Assembly: GCA_944363385.1 (NCBI GenBank)
Contig: CALVUB010000057.1
Coordinates: 1 to 5,144 of the forward strand
Length of the DNA: 5,144 bases
Direction of reading: 5' to 3'
DNA from: an uncultured Clostridia bacterium
Lineage (GTDB): Bacteria > Bacillota > Clostridia > Christensenellales > UBA1242
Made by a program: the position numbers and the translations under genes. Below the pieces are notes generated by a model. That model was not told where the DNA came from and ran no database searches. It worked only from the letters and a program-made list of their open reading frames with translations. Below are positions 1 to 4,059 of this stretch, piece after piece (within the stretch, counting starts at the first letter, position 1; the number at the start of each line of letters is the position of its first letter).

Positions 1-109
1 TAGGGCCTGTTGCACCTGTTGTTCCTGTTCCGGCAGGGCCAGTAGGACCGGTTGGACCGGTAGCGCCAGTAGGGCCTGTTGCACCTGTTGTTCCTGCTCC
101 GGCAGGGCC
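1..109 (-). repeat. 69-bp-period direct repeat inside the collagen-like gene
   Basis: Bases 1-40 and 70-109 are the same 40-bp sequence with one mismatch (t28 versus c97). The 69-bp period is 23 codons, so the reading frame is kept. Each copy encodes a GPA-G-(T/A)-GTT-GAT segment that includes the same one-residue slip in the Gly-X-Y register. This fits recent in-frame expansion by unequal recombination or replication slippage. Further copies may lie beyond the left edge. Confidence 0.85.
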
Positions 110-520
110 GGTAGCGCCAGTAGGGCCTGTCGCACCGGTTAAGCCTTGAGTGCCAGTTGGACCTGTAGGGCCGGTTGGACCAGTCGCACCAGCAGGGCCT
201 GTAGGGCCAGTTTCACCTTGCGGAATGTTGAAGGTCAGGTCAGCAGTTGAACCAGTGCCAGATTGTGTTACCGATGCAGGTAAGCCAGCATCAAGGGTGT
301 TGGTTGCCACAACTGCCACCGTTGTTACAGTTGCGCCAGTTGGTCCTGTAGGTCCAGTTGGACCAGTCGCACCAGCGGGGCCTGTTGGACCAGTTGCGCC
401 TTGAGGACCAGGTGCGCCCATTGGGCCAGTTGGGCCAGTTGCACCTGAAATAATTATCGGAGGACGACAAGGTCCTTGACAGCAATTTGGTCTGTTATTT
501 CCAAAAAAGTTATAGAACAT
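1..520 (-). CDS. Collagen-like Gly-X-Y repeat surface protein (3' end cut by window edge)
   Basis: The first 173 residues are visible and the frame is still open at position 1. The start is ATG at 520-518, with GAGG six bases upstream (527-530). Residues 1-25 are a short non-collagen leader with a Cys cluster (C13, C14, C18) and no signal peptide. Residues 26-64 are perfect Gly-X-Y triplets, mostly GPT, GAT and GPA. Residues 65-101 are a non-collagen insert rich in Val/Thr, ending in an IPQG motif. From residue 102 the triplets resume. Such proteins form trimeric triple-helical stalks on spores, exosporia or cell surfaces; in Bacillus BclA the GPT triplets carry O-linked sugars, and the Thr-rich repeat here would suit that. 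The leader-plus-GXY layout resembles exosporium proteins, but sporulation is not shown here. The local rise in GC comes from Gly/Pro/Ala codons and need not mean gene transfer. The collagen call is very firm; the cellular location is inference. Confidence 0.93.
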   Translation of the reverse strand, partial: MFYNFFGNNRPNCCQGPCRPPIIISGATGPTGPMGAPGPQGATGPTGPAGATGPTGPTGPTGATVTTVAVVATNTLDAGLPASVTQSGTGSTADLTFNIPQGETGPTGPAGATGPTGPTGPTGTQGLTGATGPTGATGPAGAGTTGATGPTGATGPTGPTGPAGTGTTGATGP

Positions 521-532
521 ATTTTTCCTCAC

Positions 533-551
533 TTGGAGTTTATCGCTCCAA
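533..551 (-). other. Small hairpin in the leader of the collagen-like gene
   Basis: TTGGAG (533-538) and CTCCAA (546-551) form a perfect 6-bp stem around a 7-nt loop. It sits just upstream of the ribosome site (527-530) on the minus-strand message. It could stabilise the 5' end of the mRNA or be an operator. There is no U-run, so it is not a terminator. Confidence 0.45.
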
Positions 552-553
552 TG

Positions 554-586
554 CATAATATGATAAAGTGCGAAAAATTGTCTCAA
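554..586 (-). promoter_or_regulatory. Candidate promoter of the collagen-like gene
   Basis: Read on the minus strand, TTGAGA (586-581) and CATATTATG (562-554) are the only promoter-like pair in this short divergent gap. As a sigma-A site the spacing is imperfect: 18 bp to CATATT, or 20 bp to TATTAT. The same bases also loosely fit a mother-cell sigma-K pattern (AC, about 17 bp, CATAnnnTA), which would suit a spore-coat or exosporium gene. Both readings are weak. Confidence 0.3.
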
Positions 587-601
587 AATATATAAAAATG
601 C

Positions 602-630
602 TTGAAAAACAGCCGTTTTTGTTGTAAAAT
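602..630 (+). promoter_or_regulatory. Sigma-A promoter for the 213-residue gene
   Basis: TTGAAA (602-607), a 17-bp spacer, then TAAAAT (625-630). Transcription would start near 637, at the ribosome site AAGAGG (637-642). Placing a promoter here means the TTG at 602, although in frame, cannot be the start codon. The core closely resembles the promoter of the signal peptidase gene at 4596-4624. Confidence 0.65.
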
Positions 631-649
631 AAGCATAAGAGGTTGCAGA

Positions 650-1291
650 TTGAGAGAAGAAATAGAAAAACTTATACGCATAATACTTGATAAGATGAAT
701 TGCTATAAAATTGCAATAAAGGTTTATCTTGAAGAAAATGTTGTTCCTTATGCCATAAAGCATAACAAAAACATGATAAAAATTGACCCTACAGAACTTA
801 TGCAGAGCGAGTATAAAGAGCTGATAAGAAACCTTACTATCGATTTTTTGAAAAACAATCCACAAATTATTGATTTAAGCCCTCATTCTGACAGCGTAAA
901 TTTTGGTGATAGCACAGGGAAAATTATACGAGCAGGATATAATAAAATCATGGCAAGGATAAAATATCATCTAAAAAAACTTAAAAAGGGTTATAGCGAA
1001 AAACATATTCAAGCTATTATTGACATTTTGAACGCATCTTCATTTGCAAACGAAGAATATGGCAAAGAATTCTACACGCTTACAATGCAAGAACATAGTA
1101 ATGATAAACAAAAGCAAAAAGTTAGAGACAAAGAAGGTAAAATAATTAATGAAGAGGCAAAAGTTTTAAAGAAAAACATTGCCAAAGAGCTTTTGTATAA
1201 AATTTCCAAAATAGATTTTGAATATGAATACAAAATTTTGTCAATTTTGCAAGATTTAAAACAAATGACTGATGAACAAGAAAATGGCTAA
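650..1291 (+). CDS. Unrecognised cytosolic, Lys/Glu-rich protein (213 residues)
   Basis: No family was recognised. The chosen start is TTG at 650, seven bases after AAGAGG (637-642) and just downstream of a good promoter. The in-frame TTG at 602 is the -35 box of that promoter, and the extra residues it would add (Cys/Arg-rich) look non-coding; ATG at 695 is the fallback start. The protein opens with an amphipathic helix ([12 protein letters not shown]) and is charged and helical throughout. It has no signal peptide, membrane segment, Cys pair or obvious catalytic motif. The middle (roughly residues 75-125) holds several Lys/Arg-rich stretches, including [10 protein letters not shown], that could bind nucleic acid; that is inference only. 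It is divergent from the collagen-like gene, and its stop overlaps that of the convergent gene at 1288-1701. That a protein is encoded is well supported; its function is unknown. Confidence 0.75.
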   Translation: MREEIEKLIRIILDKMNCYKIAIKVYLEENVVPYAIKHNKNMIKIDPTELMQSEYKELIRNLTIDFLKNNPQIIDLSPHSDSVNFGDSTGKIIRAGYNKIMARIKYHLKKLKKGYSEKHIQAIIDILNASSFANEEYGKEFYTLTMQEHSNDKQKQKVRDKEGKIINEEAKVLKKNIAKELLYKISKIDFEYEYKILSILQDLKQMTDEQENG

Positions 1292-1701
1292 ATTATGTTT
1301 AAAAGATTTTGAAGGTCAAGATTGATGATGAGTGCTGTTCGATTTTCTTCTGGAATGTTGATTTGCTCAATCAAATTTTTTGAAGTTTCAATCGCCTGCA
1401 AAATCAACCCTTTAAAATCAAGGTCAGAAGATGATTTTTCTGGAAGTTCAAGCGGGGAGGCAAAGAAAGAATAATAAAGATTGCTGACAAGAAGTTCGAC
1501 TTTGCAAAGTCGGTCGATAAATTCATCTTTGTCAGCTTTTTCTTTTGCAATAACCACAAGGTTATAAAGTTGTTGCAAGGTGGTTTTAAGCTGGTTCATC
1601 TCAGTTGATTGAGAGGAAAGAATTTGTGAAAAAATATTTCCATTTTTTGAAATTTCATTTTTTTCAGTCAAGTTGTTATGTCTAAAAAAATACTTGTGCA
1701 T
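1288..1701 (-). CDS. Unrecognised soluble helical protein downstream of the pilin-like gene (137 residues)
   Basis: Starts at ATG 1701-1699 with a strong AAGGAG ribosome site about six bases upstream. No family was recognised. The protein has no membrane segment or signal peptide. Residues about 30-80 are rich in Leu, Gln, Lys and Glu with heptad-like spacing, suggesting helical or coiled-coil structure; the tail (ETSKNLIEQINIPEENRTAL and onward) also looks helical. There are 53 bases between it and the pilin-like gene at 1755-2057, with no good independent promoter, so the two are probably co-transcribed. Its translation start lies in the loop of a long hairpin (1688-1727). Its TAG stop overlaps the TAA of the convergent plus-strand gene, with no terminator between them, so the transcripts may run into each other. 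A partner or accessory role for the pilin-like proteins is a guess from position only. Confidence 0.75.
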   Translation of the reverse strand: MHKYFFRHNNLTEKNEISKNGNIFSQILSSQSTEMNQLKTTLQQLYNLVVIAKEKADKDEFIDRLCKVELLVSNLYYSFFASPLELPEKSSSDLDFKGLILQAIETSKNLIEQINIPEENRTALIINLDLQNLLNII

Positions 1702-1727
1702 AGATTTCTCCTTTTACACAAGTATTT
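1688..1727 (-). promoter_or_regulatory. Hairpin presenting the ribosome site and start codon in its loop, followed by a U-run
   Basis: AAATACTTGTG (1688-1698) and CACAAGTATTT (1717-1727) are perfect 11-bp complements around an 18-nt loop. On the minus-strand message the loop contains AAGGAG and the AUG, and codons 2-5 form the 3' arm. The arm runs straight into a U-run (about 7 U, from 1690 down to 1684). The same RNA can therefore be read as a ribosome-site-in-loop element or as an AT-rich intrinsic terminator at the end of the upstream pilin-like gene. The complementarity is seen directly; the regulatory role is inferred. Confidence 0.6.
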
Positions 1728-1754
1728 ATGATGTTTACTGAGTTTTTGTTTGTT

Positions 1755-2057
1755 TTAAGTGACAAGGTTTGGATAAACTGCATGCAAAATTTCAGGAATG
1801 CCAATGTTTATAAACAACACAAGAACAACCAAAACGATAACGCCGACAATAGTGTTACGAATTCTGTTTGCAGCATTTTTTCGTTGGTCTTCACTTTCGC
1901 TTTTTGCAAGGTTGATGCCGAGGATGATTGCATAGACCATTCCTGCACCACCAACGCAAGCAAGAATGCCATACAAAATGTATGGAAGCGTTCCATACAA
2001 ATCGTTGAGCCATCCGAGTTGACCTTGATATGTGTAAGCCAGAAGTGAAAGGTTCAT
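1755..2057 (-). CDS. Two-helix pilin-like membrane protein, VirB2/TrbC or T4SS-pilin type, copy 1 (100 residues)
   Basis: Starts at ATG 2057-2055 with AAAGGAG a few bases upstream. Two hydrophobic helices (about residues 24-48 and 69-91) flank a polar loop with KSESEDQRKNAANRIR, and the second helix ends in PEIL. Short N-terminal segment, helix, charged loop, helix is the layout of VirB2/TrbC-like pilins and of the small pilin-like conjugal proteins of Firmicutes and mycoplasmas. In VirB2 the charged loop faces the cytoplasm, and the subunits assemble into the pilus or secretion channel. It shares YAIxLGIxLAKxE and PxIL with the protein at 2237-2623, so the two are paralogues. It has its own promoter (2078-2106) and probably a downstream partner (1288-1701). 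No ATPase, coupling protein or relaxase is visible. A holin-like or other small membrane protein remains possible. Confidence 0.7.
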   Translation of the reverse strand: MNLSLLAYTYQGQLGWLNDLYGTLPYILYGILACVGGAGMVYAIILGINLAKSESEDQRKNAANRIRNTIVGVIVLVVLVLFINIGIPEILHAVYPNLVT

Positions 2058-2077
2058 TTTGCTCTCCTTTTTCTTTT

Positions 2078-2106
2078 ATTTTATCACATTATTTTGATTT
2101 TAGCAA
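2078..2106 (-). promoter_or_regulatory. Extended -10 sigma-A promoter of pilin-like gene copy 1
   Basis: On the minus strand: TTGCTA (2106-2101), a 17-bp spacer ending in TGA, then TAAAAT (2083-2078). The TG one base before the -10 makes it an extended -10 site. The start point would be near 2071, leaving only about 14 bases of leader, filled by the AAAGGAG ribosome site. Confidence 0.6.
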
Positions 2107-2115
2107 GCATTTATT

Positions 2116-2134
2116 GACAACATTTGTGGTTGTC
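2116..2134. other. Inverted repeat just upstream of the copy 1 promoter
   Basis: GACAAC (2116-2121) and GTTGTC (2129-2134) form a perfect inverted repeat around 7 bases. GCAA (2103-2106) and TTGC (2135-2138) extend the symmetry outward, asymmetrically, into the -35 box. There is no adjacent U-run in the minus direction. It could be an operator or activator site for copy 1. Confidence 0.35.
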
Positions 2135-2165
2135 TTGCCTTTTTTATATTTAAAAAGAAAAATTC

Positions 2166-2196
2166 AATAAAAAAACCTCACAAATTTGTGAGGTTT
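2166..2196 (-). terminator. Intrinsic terminator after pilin-like gene copy 2
   Basis: A perfect 12-bp inverted repeat (2173-2196) with a CCTCAC/GTGAGG core is followed on the minus strand by an uninterrupted U-run (2175-2169, partly shared with the stem). It lies 41 bases past the copy 2 stop. There is no T-run on the plus side, so it works in the minus direction only. It separates the transcripts of the two pilin-like genes. Confidence 0.88.
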
Positions 2197-2224
2197 AAAG
2201 CCATGCTAGTGTTCTTATGTTTTG

Positions 2225-2256
2225 TCTGTAGGTGGGTCACTCTGTAGGTGTGTCAC
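2225..2256 (-). repeat. 16-bp tandem duplication that sets the stop codon of pilin-like copy 2
   Basis: Bases 2225-2240 and 2241-2256 are adjacent copies of a 16-bp unit with one mismatch (g2235 versus t2251). Because 16 is not a multiple of three, the second copy is read in another frame, and the TGA stop (2239-2237) appears at the copy junction. With one copy removed the frame would instead end ...SDPPTDKT and TAA. Confidence 0.8.
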
Positions 2257-2623
2257 TTGGAGTATCAAGGTCAATAACTTGTCCAACCTTAAATGCATCA
2301 AGAATCATTGGAAGGAATGTGTTGAAGAATAAGATAAGAACAATAGTCACACCAACTGCAATTGCAACTGCAATAAGGTGTTTCTTTGCTTCATCACGCT
2401 TGCCTTGGTCTTCAGCTTTTGCAAGTTTGATGCCCAGCCAAATGGCATAAATTGCACCAACTGCACCAACAATACCAAGGATAACCCACAAAACAATAGA
2501 AAGGACCTCAAAAACACTCTTTAAGACTTCCCAAGAGCCAGAATAGTCTCCATCCGTAATCGTGTTTTTTAAGTTAGAAAAAAATTCTGTCCAACTTGCG
2601 GCTATTCCCAATAAACTAAACAT
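2237..2623 (-). CDS. Two-helix pilin-like membrane protein, VirB2/TrbC or T4SS-pilin type, copy 2 (128 residues)
   Basis: Starts at ATG 2623-2621 with GGGAGG upstream. An N-terminal segment of about 36 mostly polar residues (FFSNLKNTITDGDYSGSW) is followed by helix 1 (about 37-65), a charged loop (KLAKAEDQGKRDEAKK), helix 2 (about 83-104) and an acidic Thr/Pro/Asp tail (DLDTPSDTPTE). The order and the YAIWLGIKLAKAE and PMIL motifs match the copy at 1755-2057, which lacks the long N- and C-terminal extensions. By analogy with VirB2-type pilins, both ends would lie outside the membrane and the charged loop inside. Known role of such proteins: structural subunits of conjugative or secretion pili. 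It has a strong promoter (2665-2692) and its own terminator (2166-2196), so it appears monocistronic and may be highly expressed. The stop arises in a 16-bp tandem duplication. Family assignment is by eye; a holin-like role is the main alternative. Confidence 0.72.
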   Translation of the reverse strand: MFSLLGIAASWTEFFSNLKNTITDGDYSGSWEVLKSVFEVLSIVLWVILGIVGAVGAIYAIWLGIKLAKAEDQGKRDEAKKHLIAVAIAVGVTIVLILFFNTFLPMILDAFKVGQVIDLDTPSDTPTE

Positions 2624-2664
2624 AATTTACCTCCCGATGAGAAATATTTTTTATTTACATGCTT

Positions 2665-2692
2665 ATAATAGCACAAAAAAAATAAATTACAA
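2665..2692 (-). promoter_or_regulatory. Extended -10 sigma-A promoter of pilin-like gene copy 2
   Basis: On the minus strand: TTGTAA (2692-2687), a 16-bp spacer ending in TGC, then TATTAT (2670-2665). The TGn before the -10 makes it extended. The start would be near 2658, giving a 35-base leader. The phased A-tracts just upstream (2708-2756) could act as an UP-like or curved-DNA enhancer. Confidence 0.6.
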
Positions 2693-2830
2693 AACGATTT
2701 TGACAAATTTTTTAATTTTTTTTAATTTTTTTTTAATTTATTTTTTATTTATTTTTCTGCAATTAATTTAAAATTATTTACCTTGACTTAAAATTTTAAA
2801 AAAATAAATTTTTCTATACTTTTCTAAAAC
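2693..2830. other. Extremely AT-rich spacer with phased T-tracts
   Basis: No gene is seen here. Only 11 of the 120 bases from 2701 to 2820 are G or C. T-runs of 6, 8, 9, 6 and 5 begin at 2708, 2716, 2726, 2741 and 2752, several about one helical turn apart and separated by AA or A. Such runs typically bend DNA. The block lies upstream of the copy 2 promoter (about -50 to -98) and downstream of the terminator of the 63-residue gene. Confidence 0.6.
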
Positions 2831-2863
2831 AAAAAAAATCGCCTGCAAAACAGGCATTTTTTT
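2831..2863. terminator. Bidirectional intrinsic terminator after the 63-residue gene
   Basis: GCCTG (2841-2845) and CAGGC (2851-2855) form a 5-bp GC-rich stem with a 5-nt loop. It is flanked by A8 (2831-2838) and T7 (2857-2863), so a U-run follows on either strand. It overlaps the stop codon (2864-2862) of the minus-strand gene, which it most likely ends. Confidence 0.8.
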
Positions 2864-3053
2864 AGAAGAAAGATGTGTTGTTGTTTGGACAGGTGTTTTG
2901 TGTGCAAGAGTTATAGCCAGCAAGACTATTTTGTCCGTTTAGCGCCAAAAGCAAAAGAAGCAGAAAATTTGTGTTGGTGTTTAAGTTTGTGTCAGTTGCC
3001 GAAGTTATGACAGAAAGCAAAAGCACAAACAAAATGTTTTGTGTGCTGTTCAT
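2862..3053 (-). CDS. Small hydrophobic Asn/Thr-rich peptide with a Cys tail (63 residues)
   Basis: The start is ATG 3053-3051, with AAGGGGG just upstream (3059-3065). A longer in-frame reading back to 3149 would add Lys-rich residues encoded by the promoter region and is rejected. Residues 7-18 (ILFVLLLSVITS) resemble a signal or membrane segment. An Asp/Asn/Thr linker (20-29) follows, then a short poly-Leu stretch (FLLLLLLAL, 30-38), then a polar tail with C50 and C55 among Asn and Thr. Poly-Leu plus Asn/Cys tails occur in small anonymous proteins of gut Firmicutes; no function is known to me. It is a single gene with a terminator at its stop, divergent from the arsR-family gene, whose product could regulate it. 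A ribosome site, compact frame and terminator make it a real gene; membrane location is inference. Confidence 0.65.
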   Translation of the reverse strand: MNSTQNILFVLLLSVITSATDTNLNTNTNFLLLLLLALNGQNSLAGYNSCTQNTCPNNNTSFF

Positions 3054-3063
3054 AATTTCCCCC

Positions 3064-3092
3064 TTTTTACAAAAATCTTGTTTTTCTGTCAA
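3064..3092 (-). promoter_or_regulatory. Candidate promoter of the 63-residue gene
   Basis: On the minus strand: TTGACA (3092-3087), a 17-bp spacer, then TAAAAA (3069-3064). The hexamers are good, but transcription would start near 3057, almost at the ATG and past the G-rich ribosome site. Either the message is nearly leaderless or the true promoter is further upstream, where two more TTGACA/TTGTCT-like boxes occur (3131-3136, 3096-3101) without convincing -10 partners. Confidence 0.3.
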
Positions 3093-3212
3093 AAAAGACA
3101 ATTTTTCTTTTTTGATTTTTCTTTCGTTTTTGTCAAAATATAAGTGCAAGGCAAAGTTATAAATATTTATGAATCAAACTTTCAAAATGTTAACAAAAAA
3201 GTGGGTGAGAAT

Positions 3213-3545
3213 ATGGATAGATTTCTTCTTTTAACTGAAAAAAACAGGCGCGATATTGTGAGCGCGCTTCCTGGCGAGAGTGCAACCAGAGCGCTTGCCG
3301 ATTATTTCCAAAATTTTGCAGACTCGACAAGAATAAAAATTTTGTCCTGTCTTTCTATGTCAAACATGTGCGTCAACGACCTTTCAACCATTCTTGGTAT
3401 AAATCAAACCACAATTTCGCATCAACTTAAAAGCCTTAAAGACCAAGGCTTGGTCTCTTACAAAAGAGAGGGCAAAATTTTGGTGTATTTCCTCACAAGC
3501 GCATCAGTCAATGACATCATGCTTTATGCAGTTTCTGCCATATAG
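3213..3545 (+). CDS. ArsR/SmtB-family winged-helix transcriptional repressor (110 residues)
   Basis: Start ATG 3213 follows GGGTGAGA (3203-3210). An in-frame GTG at 3144 has no ribosome site and its added residues look non-coding. Residues 28-94 are a classic ArsR fold: the ADSTRIKIL helix (36-44), the C53-VNDLS helix, the recognition helix NQTTISHQLKSL (64-75), and the wing GLVSYKREGKILVYFL (79-94). Family members bind operators as dimers and are usually released by metals or other ligands. Here the alpha-3 metal motif ELCVCDL is reduced to MCVND with a single Cys, and the C-terminal helix (NDIMLYAVSA) lacks the Asp/His/Glu zinc ligands of SmtB/CzrA. Classical metal sensing therefore looks unlikely, although C46 and C53 could form a thiol-based switch. 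It is divergent from the 63-residue gene and just upstream of the promoter at 3549; either is a possible target. Confidence 0.93.
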   Translation: MDRFLLLTEKNRRDIVSALPGESATRALADYFQNFADSTRIKILSCLSMSNMCVNDLSTILGINQTTISHQLKSLKDQGLVSYKREGKILVYFLTSASVNDIMLYAVSAI

Positions 3546-3548
3546 CTC

Positions 3549-3577
3549 TTGACAAAAAACTATCTTTTTGGCATAAT
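3549..3577 (+). promoter_or_regulatory. Strong sigma-A promoter of the unknown-queH operon
   Basis: TTGACA (3549-3554), a 17-bp spacer ending in TGG, then CATAAT (3572-3577). A perfect -35, ideal spacing and an extended -10 make this the best promoter in the window. It begins three bases after the stop of the arsR-family gene. The start near 3584 leaves a leader of about 11 bases with ribosome site AGAGGA (3585-3590). Confidence 0.8.
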
Positions 3578-3585
3578 AAAGCCAA
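3568..3585. promoter_or_regulatory. Inverted repeat over the -10 box, possible operator
   Basis: TTGGC (3568-3572) and GCCAA (3581-3585) are perfect 5-bp arms around 8 bases that contain most of the -10 box. A repressor bound here would block transcription. The adjacent ArsR-family protein is a natural candidate, but no binding evidence exists and 5-bp arms can arise by chance. Confidence 0.35.
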
Positions 3586-3594
3586 GAGGAAATT

Positions 3595-4059
3595 ATGAAA
3601 AGAGTTTTTGACACACTAAATGACATGAGCTTTGTTTTGCCTAAAGATTACAAGCTGACAGAGGACAAATATAATCTGCCAAACGGGCAGGGCTTTATCA
3701 ATAAAGAAAATTACCTTTCAGATAAAGGACAGGTAATCTCTTTTTTTGAAGTTCACAGGTCAAAAGAAGAATTTTTTGAAAATTATGAAAATCTTTGCCA
3801 TGACAGCAAGATGATAAGCCAAAAGTATGAACTTGAAAAAAGTTTCAATATCAGACTTGGCGATTTTGTCTTTCCTGTCTATATAATAAAGGGTTTCAAC
3901 CAAAAACTTATTTTCGTGGTGCAGATTTTTATTGATTGTGGCGACTGCATGGGCGTTTTGATGTTCAACATTGACAGCGTTGAAGATGATGTGAAAGATA
4001 TGATTGCAAAAAACAAAATTTTTGCAGACGCAATCAAAATTTTGAGGAGCGTGAAATGA
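3595..4059 (+). CDS. Unrecognised protein in operon with queH (154 residues)
   Basis: Start ATG 3595 with AGAGGA (3585-3590) upstream. No family was recognised with confidence. The protein has no signal peptide or membrane segment and mixes predicted strands with a C-terminal helix (residues about 129-153). The opening FVLPKDYKL, the repeated aromatic strand segments (VISFFEV, FVFPVYIIKGF, KLIFVVQIFI) and the terminal helix resemble small alpha/beta proteins of the DcrB/PsbP type; this is a weak impression. A CGDC motif follows the last strand, plus one other Cys (ENLCHD). Its TGA stop overlaps the queH start (ATGA), so the two are probably translationally coupled and transcribed from the promoter at 3549. 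Coupling to QueH suggests, but does not show, a linked role. Confidence 0.75.
   Translation: MKRVFDTLNDMSFVLPKDYKLTEDKYNLPNGQGFINKENYLSDKGQVISFFEVHRSKEEFFENYENLCHDSKMISQKYELEKSFNIRLGDFVFPVYIIKGFNQKLIFVVQIFIDCGDCMGVLMFNIDSVEDDVKDMIAKNKIFADAIKILRSVK

Noticed and set aside
1..140. Possible CRISPR-like or minisatellite array
   Set aside because: The repeats keep the codon frame and encode Gly-X-Y triplets; there are no unique spacers between fixed repeats.
150..404. Plus-strand open frame rich in GPVGPV repeats
   Set aside because: It is the antisense image of the collagen-like gene. Gly/Pro triplet DNA reads as Pro/Gly/Val on the other strand, and there is no ribosome site or promoter.
602..649. 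Upstream TTG start at 602 for the 213-residue gene
   Set aside because: TTG 602 is part of a good -35 box with TAAAAT 17 bp later, and the extra residues do not look coding.
1728..2048. Plus-strand 106-residue open frame opposite pilin-like copy 1
   Set aside because: Low-complexity shadow with no ribosome site. The minus-strand frame has a promoter, ribosome site and a paralogue.
2562..2771. Plus-strand Phe/Leu/Ile-rich frame
   Set aside because: It is a product of the AT-rich promoter region of copy 2 and has no ribosome site.
3054..3149. Longer N-terminus for the 63-residue gene
   Set aside because: The added Lys-rich residues come from the promoter-like gap, while ATG 3053 has AAGGGGG just upstream.
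3144..3212. GTG start at 3144 for the ArsR-family protein
   Set aside because: No ribosome site, and ATG 3213 has one and gives the usual family length.
2237..4059. Mycoplasma code (TGA as Trp)
   Set aside because: TGG encodes Trp in several genes and TGA works as a stop in the ATGA overlap before queH.
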